Shown here one piece after another: positions 45,452 through 53,945 of a stretch of DNA of 64,000 bases. The notes beneath the pieces are model-generated. The model was not told where the DNA came from. It made no database searches and saw nothing but the letters and a program-made list of their open reading frames with translations. How positions within the stretch are numbered: position 1 is the first letter of the stretch; each line of letters starts with the position of its first letter. The position numbers were made by a program, and so were the translations under genes. Source of the stretch: an uncultured Planctomycetia bacterium (GTDB lineage: Bacteria; Planctomycetota; Phycisphaerae; Phycisphaerales; SM1A02); assembly GCA_937871505.1 (NCBI GenBank), contig CALMPF010000057.1:1-64000 (forward strand), written 5' to 3'.

Positions 45452-46088
45452 CGGAACCCGGAAGCGGGAGTCCCAGCGCCGGTGCGAGCGTCGGCTCCGA
45501 CTCGCGCTGCGGCGCCCGTGGACGCCCGTCGGAGCCGACGAGGGTGACCCACGCCCAGTCGTCGCGCACGGTCTTGGCTGGGACTCGCTGGTAGTCGGGA
45601 TGGTTGCGCAGCGTCGTCCAAGGCCAGCGGTTCTCCGCGATCATCTCGATCGGCGCCCAGCCGATGAAGAGCGGCGTGCTCGCGAGGTTGGCCCCGGCCT
45701 CCAGCGCAACAGCGGCGCCTTCGCCATCGCCATCAAGCGCCGTCGCCGCCGTGGGGAAGTCGCCCCGGGATCGGGGATTCGAACGATCGGGCATGAGCTG
45801 GACCCAGTAGACGGGCTGATGCTCGACCTGCCCGCGCGGCACGCTCACGACCTCAAGCGGCCACTCCCGGCGATCGAGCGACGTCAGCCGCGGGCCGGCC
45901 GCCAGCTCCGCTCGGGCGGCGCTGATCTGCTCCTCGCTGAGGGGGCCTGCGAGCGCCGGGGTCGGCGGCGCGTCGAGCAGATCGTCGCTGGTGTTGAGGC
46001 TCCCGGTGCACCCCATCGGCAGGAGCGAACAGAGCATCGCCGCGGTGCAGGTCGGGCGGGATCGGGTGAAGCGGCGGAGCGCGGTCAT
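45441..46088 (-). CDS. lipoprotein of unknown function
   Basis: 215 residues. Signal with lipobox TAAMLCSLLPMGCTG. The mature part has a helical stretch (LSEEQISAARAELAAG) and a mixed region with EVVSVPRGQVEHQPVYWVQL and DDWAWVTLVGSDGRPR. Trp/Pro-rich stretches (AENRWPWTTLRNHP) suggest a small beta domain. No family recognised. Its last 11 bases overlap the start of the rhodanese gene. The 110 bp upstream of it hold short repeats of GGCGATCGGCTGATGGCGA. Confidence 0.7.
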   Translation of the reverse strand: MTALRRFTRSRPTCTAAMLCSLLPMGCTGSLNTSDDLLDAPPTPALAGPLSEEQISAARAELAAGPRLTSLDRREWPLEVVSVPRGQVEHQPVYWVQLMPDRSNPRSRGDFPTAATALDGDGEGAAVALEAGANLASTPLFIGWAPIEMIAENRWPWTTLRNHPDYQRVPAKTVRDDWAWVTLVGSDGRPRAPQRESEPTLAPALGLPLPGSDGG

Positions 46089-46199
46089 GGCGACTGGCGG
46101 ATGGCGATCGGCTGATGGCGATGGGGTGATCGCGACTGGCTGATGGCGACTGGATTCAGCGAGGACGAGCCGCGGGCGCCGAGACGTCCAAGACGAGCG

Positions 46200-46946
46200 T
46201 CATGGCTCATCGCTCGAGGACCGCAGCACCGCCGCGATGATATCGGGATCGAATCCGCGGCGTGCGAGGGCGGACGCGACCCGCCGCGCGGCGTGGCGGG
46301 CATCGCCGGCAGCGCTGGCTCCACGTCGGACGAGCTTCTCCGCAGCCCGGCGGCAGCTCTCGAGCTCGTGGCCCCGGGTCTCCCCGCCGCCGGCTCCGCC
46401 CGCAGCATCCCTGATCGCTTCCGATGCGACGCGCTCTGCGAGTTCCTCGTCGATCTCCCGGCGGCGGAGTCGGGCGACCAGCGCGGCGCGGGAGATCGAG
46501 CCCCGCCGGATCGCCTCAGCCGCGATCGTCCGCGCGTAGACCGCGTCGTTCAGCCAGCCGTGGGCGACGAGCTCCGAGATCGCCCCCTGCGCGATCTCGT
46601 CGGGATGACCGCGGCGAAGCAGGCGAGCGCGGAGCCGGCCCGAGGACATCGCCGAGCGACCGAGGATCGCCATCGCGTCTCGGCGGGCGGCGAGGGCGGT
46701 GGCGAACGCTTCGACGCGCCGGGCCAGCGCCGGCGTCCATCGCCGTCCGACGCGCAGGTCGAGCTCGGCGGCGTGGCTTGCGAGGAGCTCCGCGACGACC
46801 GCGTCGCCGACATGGATGACGCGCGCTGCCGGGTCCCTCGGCCGCGCCTCGATCGCGGTGATGCTCCCGGAGGCCGCCGCGGGCGCCGCGCTGCCTCTCG
46901 CGCCGCGGCGCGCGGAGCGTGCCGGGGCGGCCGGTTCGATCGTCAT
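46200..46946 (-). CDS. recX: regulatory protein RecX
   Basis: 248 residues. RecX binds RecA filaments and limits recombination. The helical repeats of the family are visible: AILGRSAMSSGRLRARLLRR and AISELVAHGWLNDAVYARTI, then RRGSISRAALVARLRRREID and VASALARRGFDPDIIAAVL. The first 50 residues are an Ala/Arg-rich extension. The start overlaps the stop of the upstream TPR gene (ATGA), so the two are coupled. recA itself is not in the window. Confidence 0.88.
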   Translation of the reverse strand: MTIEPAAPARSARRGARGSAAPAAASGSITAIEARPRDPAARVIHVGDAVVAELLASHAAELDLRVGRRWTPALARRVEAFATALAARRDAMAILGRSAMSSGRLRARLLRRGHPDEIAQGAISELVAHGWLNDAVYARTIAAEAIRRGSISRAALVARLRRREIDEELAERVASEAIRDAAGGAGGGETRGHELESCRRAAEKLVRRGASAAGDARHAARRVASALARRGFDPDIIAAVLRSSSDEP

Positions 46947-47287
46947 GCCGGAGAGCCTCCCAGCGAGTCGAGAAGCGCCGCGATCTCGCCCGCGGCCTTG
47001 GCGTCTCCTCGACTGACGGCGCCGCCCGTCCGCAGCGCCGCGATCGCCTCCTCGACACGGCCGAGCGACGCGAGCGTCCGAGCCTTGTGGAAGTAGCCGT
47101 AGGCGTGGCCGGGATCGATCTCGAGGAGCCGGTCGAACCAGCGCACCGCCTCCTCGGGCGCGCCGCGCCCGACGTGCTCCATTGCGATCCCGTAGAGACA
47201 GAACGAGTCGCCGGGATCCGCATCGAGCAGGCGCATGAGCTTCGCCAGACGGTCGCCGGGGGGTGGTGAGGGTGGAGAGGTCGTCAT
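46943..47287 (-). CDS. small TPR protein
   Basis: 114 residues. Two to three tetratricopeptide repeats: DSFCLYGIAMEHVGRGAPEE, AVRWFDRLLEIDPGHAYGYF and HKARTLASLGRVEEAIAAL. No signal or membrane segment. The N-terminus is Pro/Ser-rich. It ends in an ATGA overlap with recX. TPRs bind partner proteins; the partner is unknown. Confidence 0.85.
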   Translation of the reverse strand: MTTSPPSPPPGDRLAKLMRLLDADPGDSFCLYGIAMEHVGRGAPEEAVRWFDRLLEIDPGHAYGYFHKARTLASLGRVEEAIAALRTGGAVSRGDAKAAGEIAALLDSLGGSPA

Positions 47288-47373
47288 GTCGGTCGTCTGC
47301 GCGTCTCCGCGCCGGAGGCCCCGACTCCGTCCGCGTGAGGCGAGCGTTCTCTGGACGCCGCGTCGATCGCGCG

Positions 47374-48897
47374 TCAATCGCGCGGCGATCGGCCGCGGTC
47401 GGCGGACGCGGGAGGGGTCTCCGCCGGCCGCAGCCGGGCCACGCCGAAGCCCCCGAGTTCGGCGACGTACGCGATGCCGTCGTCCCACTTCGGGAAGATG
47501 TACCGCACCGGTCCGTCGATCAGCAGCGACCCGAGCTTCGCCACCGACCCCTGGGCATCGAGGCCGAAGACGTCGATTCCGAACTCGTGCCCGAGCCAGA
47601 TCGCGTCGTCCGCGGAAGCGAGGCAGTAGAGGATCGGGCTTCCCTCGGGGACGTAGGTGCGATCCGTCCCGCCGATGGTGGCCTGCACCGATCGCCCGTC
47701 ATCGGCAATGACCGCACTGCCCCAGGTTCCTGCGGCGCGGATCGTCGGCTGCTGGAAGATCTCCAGCGAACGCGTCGTGATCTGGGCATCCGCACCGATC
47801 AGATAGACCCAGTTGCCCTCGTCGCTTCCGGCGAGGATGCGCCGGTTGTCGGTGATCGCCTTCATCAGGCGACTCGCCTCGCGCCGCGCCCCGATGAAGG
47901 TGTCGCCGGGCTTCTCGAGGCCTTCGCTGCGCTCGCGGTAGATCGCCCGTCCGAATGAGCCGGCGACCGCGAGGTGGTTCCCGTCGAGGCGGTCGACGTC
48001 GCGGGCGCCCTTGACGGGGAATCGGTGCCGGTCGACGAAAGCGGTGCCGTCGTAGCGGGCGCTGAGGATCTCCAGGTCGGTCACGACCCAGAGGCGGTCA
48101 TCGAACCAGCGCAGGCGCCGCATCGTCCCCGGGACGACGACGGACGCGAGCTCGCGGAGATCCGCCCCCATGAAGCCGACCGTGAACGCCTCCGCGCCCT
48201 GAAGCGCGAACGCCAGCGGCGCGGGCGCACTCGGCGGGAGCGCCAGCAGCTCGCTCGCGGCGCCGACGAATCCCTTGCCCTCCAGCGAGTGGATCCTGCG
48301 CCCGCAGCAGATCACGGCCCCCTCGGGGGTCGCCACGGCGCTCCCCGCGGTGGCGGTCACGCCATCGAGCTGGGCGCGGGTCATCGTCGACCAGCGGACC
48401 GCCCCGCCCTCGCCCGCCACGACGAAATCCGAACCCACGGCGCTCACGCGCCGCGGGCGGATTCCGAGGACGCCATGTTCGACGGTGCGCGCGATCGTCG
48501 GCTTCGGCAGCGTCGACAGATCGACCTCGGCGACCGCGTGCCTGTCGAGCACGACCAGAAGACGGTCGTCGATGACCGCCATGTCCACCGCGGCGCCGAC
48601 GATGCCGACGGGCCCGAAGTCGAGCCGCGCCTCGATCGACCCAGTGCGCTGGCTCAGGACGTAGAGCGCCGTCGAGAAGGTCTGGAGCCAGTACCCCTTG
48701 GTCACGATCGTCCGGTGATGGGCGCCCCCTGTGTTCGAAACCATCTCGAGTCTGCGCGAGCCGGGGCCGGCGCCGGAGCTCGTCGAGATGCGCCGCGCCG
48801 CCTCCGGGTCGATCTCGACCGGCGCGGCCTGCCGCCCCTGGCAGCCAGCGAGCAGGCAGAGCAGCAGCACTGACGTGATGCCCATTGCCCAGCTCAT
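47374..48897 (-). CDS. beta-propeller lipoprotein
   Basis: 507 residues. The ATG at 48897 (or 48885) opens a lipoprotein signal, MGITSVLLLCLLAGC. The mature protein is a chain of four-stranded blade phrases: VDMAVIDDRLLVVLDRHAVA, RVSAVGSDFVVAGEGGAVRW, RRLRWFDDRLWVVTDLEILS, DRLDGNHLAVAGSFGRAIY and ADDAIWLGHEFGIDVFGL. This repeat suggests a seven- or eight-bladed propeller anchored outside the inner membrane. No enzyme motif is visible. It lies 86 bp upstream of the TPR gene on the same strand. Confidence 0.75.
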   Translation of the reverse strand: MSWAMGITSVLLLCLLAGCQGRQAAPVEIDPEAARRISTSSGAGPGSRRLEMVSNTGGAHHRTIVTKGYWLQTFSTALYVLSQRTGSIEARLDFGPVGIVGAAVDMAVIDDRLLVVLDRHAVAEVDLSTLPKPTIARTVEHGVLGIRPRRVSAVGSDFVVAGEGGAVRWSTMTRAQLDGVTATAGSAVATPEGAVICCGRRIHSLEGKGFVGAASELLALPPSAPAPLAFALQGAEAFTVGFMGADLRELASVVVPGTMRRLRWFDDRLWVVTDLEILSARYDGTAFVDRHRFPVKGARDVDRLDGNHLAVAGSFGRAIYRERSEGLEKPGDTFIGARREASRLMKAITDNRRILAGSDEGNWVYLIGADAQITTRSLEIFQQPTIRAAGTWGSAVIADDGRSVQATIGGTDRTYVPEGSPILYCLASADDAIWLGHEFGIDVFGLDAQGSVAKLGSLLIDGPVRYIFPKWDDGIAYVAELGGFGVARLRPAETPPASADRGRSPRD

Positions 48898-49098
48898 CGG
48901 GCGGCACGTCGTCGCCCCGCGGGCGCAGCATCCGGCCCGTCGGAATCCGCCTTCGGACGTCGGAGCGCGGAGCCCGCAGGCAGACCTGTGGAGCGGCGCA
49001 TCGGGGCTGCGGATCGGCATTGAGGAGAGCCTACGCATCGGTCGCCTGCGCGGAGCTTCGCGGGCGCAGGCCCGCAGCGCTCCCCCAGGCGGTGCCGC

Positions 49099-50196
49099 TC
49101 AGGATCTCGTCGCTTCAGACCTTCGGGATCGGCGCGTCGCGGCGCGCACCCCCGGGGCCCGCGAGGCTGCCGGTGCCTTCGGGACCCCTGAAGCCCCTGA
49201 AGCACCTGAAGCACCTGAAGCCCCTGAAGTCCTTGAAGTCCCTGAGTCCCTTGCGGCCTTCGAGACCGCTGCTGGCTTCGGGGTCGGGGTCTCGGCGCGA
49301 GCCGAGCGCGGCTGGCCCGCGCCCGAGTCGCCGCGCCGCGAGCCGGAAGCGCGTCGCGAGCGGGCGTCGGTCGACGGCGAGTCGGCGGGCCGGAGTCCCG
49401 GCGCTTCCGGGGGGACATGGCGCCCGCGGCTCGACGCACGCGCGGGCTGCGCGTGGAACCGGCGGCAGATGGCGTCCTCGGCGCACCCGTGGCCGCGCGC
49501 GGAACAGACCTGGCGCCCGTGCTGGATCAGGAGATGGCTGAAGAGCGTCCACGACTCGCGCGGCACGAGCGCCATGAGGTCGCGCTCGACGGCCTCAGGA
49601 TCCTCGTGCCGCGAGAGGCCGAAGCGCCGCGCCAGCCGGCCGACATGGGTGTCGACGGCGATCCCCTCCTGAATGCCCCAGACGTTCCCGAGCACGACGT
49701 TGGCGGTCTTGCGGGCCACGCCGCGCAGGGTGAGAAGCTGCTCCATCGATCGTGGCACCTCGCCGCCGAAGACCGAGACGATCCGCGCCATCGCTTCATG
49801 GAGGGCGCGGGCCTTCATCCGGAAGAACCCGAGCGTCCGGATGAACGGCTCGATCTGCTCGGGCGTCGCCGTCGCGAACGCGCCGGGAGCGGGAAACGCG
49901 CGGAAGAGCGCCGGGGTGGCGCGGTTGACCGCGGCATCGGTGGTCTGCGCCGAGAGAATCGTGGCGGCGAGGAGTTCATGCGGCTTGGTCCACTCCAGAG
50001 CGCAGCGCGCGTCGGGGTAGCGCTCGGCCAGGACCGACAGCAGCTCCGCCGTCCGTTCGATCTGCCGCGCCGAGGGTCGTGGCCCGTCAGCCCCGCCGCG
50101 GCGGCGCGGTGCGAAGGGAGCGCTCTGCGACGACTCCGCAGGAGCCTTGGCTCGCGTCCGCTTCGCCGCAGGCGACCGGGGCGCTCGAGCGCTCAT
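49099..50196 (-). CDS. nth: endonuclease III with incomplete cluster motif and long tail
   Basis: 365 residues; typical Nth is about 210. It removes oxidised pyrimidines and nicks the strand. The core is clear: ATILSAQTTDAAVNRATPAL, the helix-hairpin-helix LRGVARKTANVVLG with the catalytic Lys, and VDTHVGRLARRFGL with the catalytic Asp. The C-terminal cluster loop reads CSARGHGCAEDAIC, only three Cys instead of the usual four (C-x6-C-x2-C-x5-C), so the 4Fe-4S cluster may be absent or bound differently. A tail of about 125 residues (SRTSGASGASGASGASG and basic runs) is built partly from a 9-bp tandem repeat at 49177-49253. The start overlaps the upstream stop (ATGA). Confidence 0.9.
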   Translation of the reverse strand: MSARAPRSPAAKRTRAKAPAESSQSAPFAPRRRGGADGPRPSARQIERTAELLSVLAERYPDARCALEWTKPHELLAATILSAQTTDAAVNRATPALFRAFPAPGAFATATPEQIEPFIRTLGFFRMKARALHEAMARIVSVFGGEVPRSMEQLLTLRGVARKTANVVLGNVWGIQEGIAVDTHVGRLARRFGLSRHEDPEAVERDLMALVPRESWTLFSHLLIQHGRQVCSARGHGCAEDAICRRFHAQPARASSRGRHVPPEAPGLRPADSPSTDARSRRASGSRRGDSGAGQPRSARAETPTPKPAAVSKAARDSGTSRTSGASGASGASGASGVPKAPAASRAPGVRAATRRSRRSEATRS

Positions 50197-50837
50197 CGCT
50201 GCGGCTCCCAATGGTCGCCGCGATCGTCGGCTTGGCCGCGCCCGTCGCGCGGTCGCACCGATGCCGTCGCGAAGAAGGCGATCGCCGCGAGCACCAGCAC
50301 GCCGCGGGCGCGGAAGAGCGCATCGGCGCGAAGATGGTCGTGGTCGAAGGCGGTGCGGGCGATCGCGGCGCGCTCCACATCTCCGCTGCGGGCGCCCTCC
50401 CACCATCCGCGGAGCGACTCGTCCATCCGCGGCGCGATCATCCCGGCATGGAACGCGAGCAGCAGTGCTGCGGCCGCGAGCGTGGCGGTCCGGAGGATGT
50501 TGCTCCGCCGACGGAGCGGCCAGGCCGCGGGGAAGAGCGCGAGCTGAAGCACGAGCGTCACGATCGCCGCGGCCGCGAGGATGATCTGCGCCCGGTCGGT
50601 CGCCGCGAAGATCGGAGCCATCACCATTCCGCCAGCGAGCCGCCCATGCTCGCGCGGCAGTTCCTCGTCGGGAACTCCCCCGGCGCGCTCGAAGTACGAG
50701 CGGTACGCGGGGACCTCGAGCCCGACTTCCGGAAGCGTCGAGAAGACTCCCATCGCCGCGATGCCCGCCCCGGCGATCGCGCAAAGCCAGAGGGCGAGGC
50801 TGAGCAGGTGAATCGCGTCGATGAGGCGTCGCAGCAT
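50193..50837 (-). CDS. membrane protein, DUF4149-like
   Basis: 214 residues with four hydrophobic segments: AIHLLSLALWLCAIAGAGIA, AQIILAAAAIVTLVLQLALF, TATLAAAALLLAFHAGMIAP and VLVLAAIAFFATASV. The first loop (GLEVPAYRSYFERAGGVPDE) is about 45 residues. The layout recalls DUF4149/TMEM205-type proteins of unknown role; I am not certain. It overlaps nth by 4 bp (ATGA) and follows moaE by 209 bp, all on the minus strand. Confidence 0.7.
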   Translation of the reverse strand: MLRRLIDAIHLLSLALWLCAIAGAGIAAMGVFSTLPEVGLEVPAYRSYFERAGGVPDEELPREHGRLAGGMVMAPIFAATDRAQIILAAAAIVTLVLQLALFPAAWPLRRRSNILRTATLAAAALLLAFHAGMIAPRMDESLRGWWEGARSGDVERAAIARTAFDHDHLRADALFRARGVLVLAAIAFFATASVRPRDGRGQADDRGDHWEPQR

Positions 50838-51046
50838 CGACGATCCTTGGCTGCTTCTCGACCGCGATTCAAGGGGGCGTCCGATCGGGTGAATGACCGA
50901 TTTCGGGGTCGGCTCTCCCCGGACGTGCGCGAGGCGGCACCGGCTTCGCAGGGCCGACGTCGGTCGCGCGCCGGGCGCGCGGGCATGCGCGGCCTGCGGC
51001 GTCTGCGCTCGCCTCGCCGCCCGAGCGCGCAGGTCGCTCCGAGCGG

Positions 51047-51688
51047 TCACGCCGGCCGCGACGGCGGCGACCATGTGGACGACCGCGTCCAGACTTCCCG
51101 CTTCCAGATCGGGACCTCCAGCTTCAATCGGTCGATCAACGTGCGGCAGGCCGCGAACGCCGCGTCGCGGTGTCCGGCCGCAACCTGGATCAGGACGCTT
51201 GCGGCGCCGATGGGGACCGCGCCGAGGGCGTGGTGGACCCGGACGAGCCCGAGGTCGTGGCGCTCCGCGACCTGCTCGGCAAGATCGCTCATGAGCCTGA
51301 GCGCCATCGGCTCGTACGCCTCGTACTCAAGCCTGAGCAGCTCGCCGTGTTCGCGGTGGCAATCACCGCGCGATCGCCCGAGGAAGATGCACTCGGCACC
51401 GCAGCGCTGCGGCCACGGAGGCGCGGACGTGGCGACCCCGGCGATTCGGGCGACCGCTGTCGTCGGTCCGACCGTGCCGATGGCCTCCGTTGCGCCTGGC
51501 GGGTTCCCCGCACCGACCGCGCCGTTCGCGCCCGTCGGGCCGGGATGCAAGTCGGGGATCGGCCCCCGCACGAGGGCGACATCGAGCAGCGCATCCCCGC
51601 GATGCGTCGCCGACGGCCGAGAGATCGGCGCGGCCTCCGTCGCGCTCTCCTCGATGGTTGGATCGCTCGCCGTCCTTCTCGCCTGCAT
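51047..51688 (-). CDS. moaE: molybdopterin synthase catalytic subunit MoaE
   Basis: 213 residues; most MoaE are about 150. It transfers sulfur from MoaD to precursor Z to make molybdopterin. The core is intact: GAECIFLGRSRGDCHREHG, LEYEAYEPMALRLM, VRVHHALGAVPIGAASVLIQ and LKLEVPIWKREVW with the active-site Lys. The first strand (DVALVRGPIPDLHP) is separated from the core by about 45 Gly/Ala/Pro/Thr-rich residues (GPTGANGAVGAGNPPGATEA) where other MoaE have a short turn. No moaD is next to it. The ATG at 51688 is chosen; upstream residues are Arg/Ser-rich. Confidence 0.9.
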   Translation of the reverse strand: MQARRTASDPTIEESATEAAPISRPSATHRGDALLDVALVRGPIPDLHPGPTGANGAVGAGNPPGATEAIGTVGPTTAVARIAGVATSAPPWPQRCGAECIFLGRSRGDCHREHGELLRLEYEAYEPMALRLMSDLAEQVAERHDLGLVRVHHALGAVPIGAASVLIQVAAGHRDAAFAACRTLIDRLKLEVPIWKREVWTRSSTWSPPSRPA

Positions 51689-51893
51689 GGAACCGGCGAT
51701 GCTATCCCGGCTCGGTCGCGCCGTCGGAGCGACTTCGACGGCAAAGAACGGCTCCGAACCGCACCCTGCGCCGAACGCCCGGTCGCGGATTCCGCGCCCT
51801 CTGGGCGCCTCGACGGCTCGCCGCTGCCGGGAGCCCGACCAGGCGTCGGGGCAGGCGGCGAGCGCCGTCAGCAGGCGGCACGGACCGATCGCC

Positions 51894-52841
51894 TCACTCC
51901 GGCTGCGCCCGCCTCCAGACCTCGATCGTCCGCTCGATTCCGCGCCACGGCTCAGCCCACTGCCGCGCGTCGATGATCGGCCAGAGCGACTCCGAGCCCG
52001 CCACCATCGCCGAGAGCTCGAGCGCGCGGGCATAGGTCGTCGGATCGAGCCGCGCCTCATGAGCCGCCGCGCCGCTGCGCTCATCCGCAATCGCGGCGCG
52101 CATGCCCGAGCGCGTCAGATCGCAGAGCCGCGCTGCGGCGAGGCGAGCGCCCCCGGTCGCGGTGGCGACGTGAGCGATCGCTTCGGCGGGATCGATGTCG
52201 CGGGCCAGCCACGCGACCGGGTCGATCCCCACGCCGTGCGCCGCGCTCGCCTCGGCGGAGACCGCCCCGGCGAGGCTGGTGAGCGCCACGCCGCCGGTCG
52301 ACCGGGTCGCGCCGATGGCGTGATCCGCGATGCGGACGCCGAAGCGATCGGCCTTGCGCAGGATCGCCTCCAAGACCCGATCGCGCTCGCCGGCGGAAGG
52401 CGCCGCAGCGTCTCCGCCGACGCCCGCTCCGGCCGCGGTCGGTTCGTCCGGGGCAGCGGGCAGCGTGATGTTGATCGTGGCGCGCCCGAGATCCGCGGCG
52501 AGCTCGATCGCCGCGAGCGTCGCGTCGACGGCGCGATCGGCGCGGAGCGGGTCGAGGAAGTGGCCTGGCGGAATCCAGAGATCGATCCCGGTGATCTCGA
52601 GCCCCATCCGGCGCGTCGCCGAGCGAATGGAACGGCGCGCGACCGCGTCGAGGTCGCGCGGACGCACGCCCTCGCGGGCGGCGTCGAGGACAACGCCGCG
52701 CGCGCCGAGCCCGGCGAGACGCTCCATCGCGCTTCGGGGAGGATCGTCCAGCCCTGCCAGGGATGCCGCGAGCGGGGCATCGTCTCCTTCGGCGAACGCT
52801 GCGGCGGGACCGAGCCTTCCGCGCGCGGCTGGCTCACCCAT
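51894..52841 (-). CDS. xylose-isomerase-like TIM-barrel protein
   Basis: 315 residues. Strands and helices of an AP-endonuclease-2/sugar-phosphate-isomerase barrel: ERLAGLGARGVVLDAAREGV, GLEITGIDLWIPPGHFLD, AADLGRATINITLP, ADRFGVRIADHAIG, GIDPVAWLARDIDP and AIAHVATATGGARLAAARL. The metal-binding Glu and His residues expected of true isomerases are not all evident, so the activity is open. It starts inside the end of moaB (8-bp overlap) and precedes moaE by 205 bp, a position that ties it to the molybdenum cofactor genes by context only. Confidence 0.7.
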   Translation of the reverse strand: MGEPAARGRLGPAAAFAEGDDAPLAASLAGLDDPPRSAMERLAGLGARGVVLDAAREGVRPRDLDAVARRSIRSATRRMGLEITGIDLWIPPGHFLDPLRADRAVDATLAAIELAADLGRATINITLPAAPDEPTAAGAGVGGDAAAPSAGERDRVLEAILRKADRFGVRIADHAIGATRSTGGVALTSLAGAVSAEASAAHGVGIDPVAWLARDIDPAEAIAHVATATGGARLAAARLCDLTRSGMRAAIADERSGAAAHEARLDPTTYARALELSAMVAGSESLWPIIDARQWAEPWRGIERTIEVWRRAQPE

Positions 52842-53580
52842 GGCGCGGGGCCTCCGAAGGCCGCAGCGCGGGTCGCCTCGCGTGTTCGGCCGCCGCGCTC
52901 GCTGCCGCCTCAGCGGCTCCGACCGACCTCGGGTGCCGTGTCGATCCCGGCGGCGGCGCACCGCGGCGCAGCCAGAGCATGTGACGGAGCTGCGGCGCCA
53001 CCAGCCTCTCCATCGCCAGCGTCGCGGCGTTGACCGACCCCGGGAGCGCGAAGAGGAGCAGATCCCCGGGAGGATCGGGGCGGAGGACCACGCCGCCGAC
53101 CGCCCTGCTCAGCATCGCGGCGGCGCCGACGGCCTCATGGGAGAGCATCCGGAAGAGCTCGCCGAAGCCCTCCAGCTCGATGTCGAGCAGAGGCCTGACC
53201 ACCTCGATCGTGGCATCGCGCCGACCGATCCCGGTGCCGCCGGTGGCGATGATGGCGTCGATGGCGGGTTCGTCGATGAGGGTGCGCAGGGCCGCTGCGA
53301 TCGCCGCAGGATCATCGCGGACGAGCGCGCGCCGCGCGACGTCATGGCCGTGTGCGCGCGCGCTCCGCGCGATGGTGTCGCCGGAGCGGTCCTCCTCAAG
53401 GGTCCGCGTGTCGGAGATGGTGAGGATCGCCAGCGTCACCTCGGTCGAGGCGCGGGCCTCGGCTTCGTGTGCGGAAGCCGGGTGCGAGTCGGTCTCGCGG
53501 TCGGCCCGCTCGGCAGGAGCGCGGTGCGGAGCCGGGCGATTCGGGGCCGCCGATGCGTCGGGGTCGGATTCGATCGTCAT
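52834..53580 (-). CDS. moaB: molybdenum cofactor biosynthesis protein MoaB/Mog
   Basis: 248 residues. Adenylates molybdopterin or helps insert molybdenum. Core motifs: EVTLAILTISDTRTLEEDRS, AIDAIIATGGTGIGRRDATI, LLDIELEGFGELFRMLSHEA and DLLLFALPGSVNAATLAM. It has a 45-residue Ala/Pro/Glu-rich N-terminal extension and a 45-residue basic tail beyond the normal 165-residue fold. It is the first gene of the minus-strand series, with the TIM-barrel gene overlapping its end. Confidence 0.92.
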   Translation of the reverse strand: MTIESDPDASAAPNRPAPHRAPAERADRETDSHPASAHEAEARASTEVTLAILTISDTRTLEEDRSGDTIARSARAHGHDVARRALVRDDPAAIAAALRTLIDEPAIDAIIATGGTGIGRRDATIEVVRPLLDIELEGFGELFRMLSHEAVGAAAMLSRAVGGVVLRPDPPGDLLLFALPGSVNAATLAMERLVAPQLRHMLWLRRGAPPPGSTRHPRSVGAAEAAASAAAEHARRPALRPSEAPRHG

Positions 53581-53945
53581 TCGGGCTCCTGCGCATCCTC
53601 TCTCTCAACCGCGCCAAGCGTGCGGGCCGCTCCAGTGCTTCCTCCGTCCGGCGAGAGGTGCTCCGGCGACCGGGTGTCCCGCGAACGAGGGCTGCCGAAC
53701 GACGGATGGCGAGGACCTGGGTCTTGCCGTCTTGCCGCGAGGATCCCCGGTGAGGGCGACGCTCGGGCGCAGCGCCGGTAGGCTACCGCGTCGGGCGCCT
53801 CGAATCCCGGGCCGGATCCATGAGCCAGAGACCCGGACTGGAAACCCGGACTGGACACAGGGACTGGGTGCGTGAGAGGCGTCACTCCTCCCGCGTCCAT
53901 TGCGTCGACCTTCGCACCACTTCGCGTTTGTCAAGGAGACTCGCC
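53581..53945. other. divergent intergenic region, no gene
   Basis: 365 bp between divergent moaB and the DUF1579 gene. Around 53826-53868 there are repeated CCCGGACTGGA/CAGGGACTGGG phrases similar to the 14-bp repeat at 57390. AAGGAGA precedes the DUF1579 start. No operator identified. Confidence 0.5.

Noticed and set aside
45776-45800. GGGATTCGAAC, a T-arm-like sequence suggesting a tRNA
   Set aside because: It lies inside the lipoprotein gene, encodes SNP there, and no anticodon or acceptor stem can be drawn around it.
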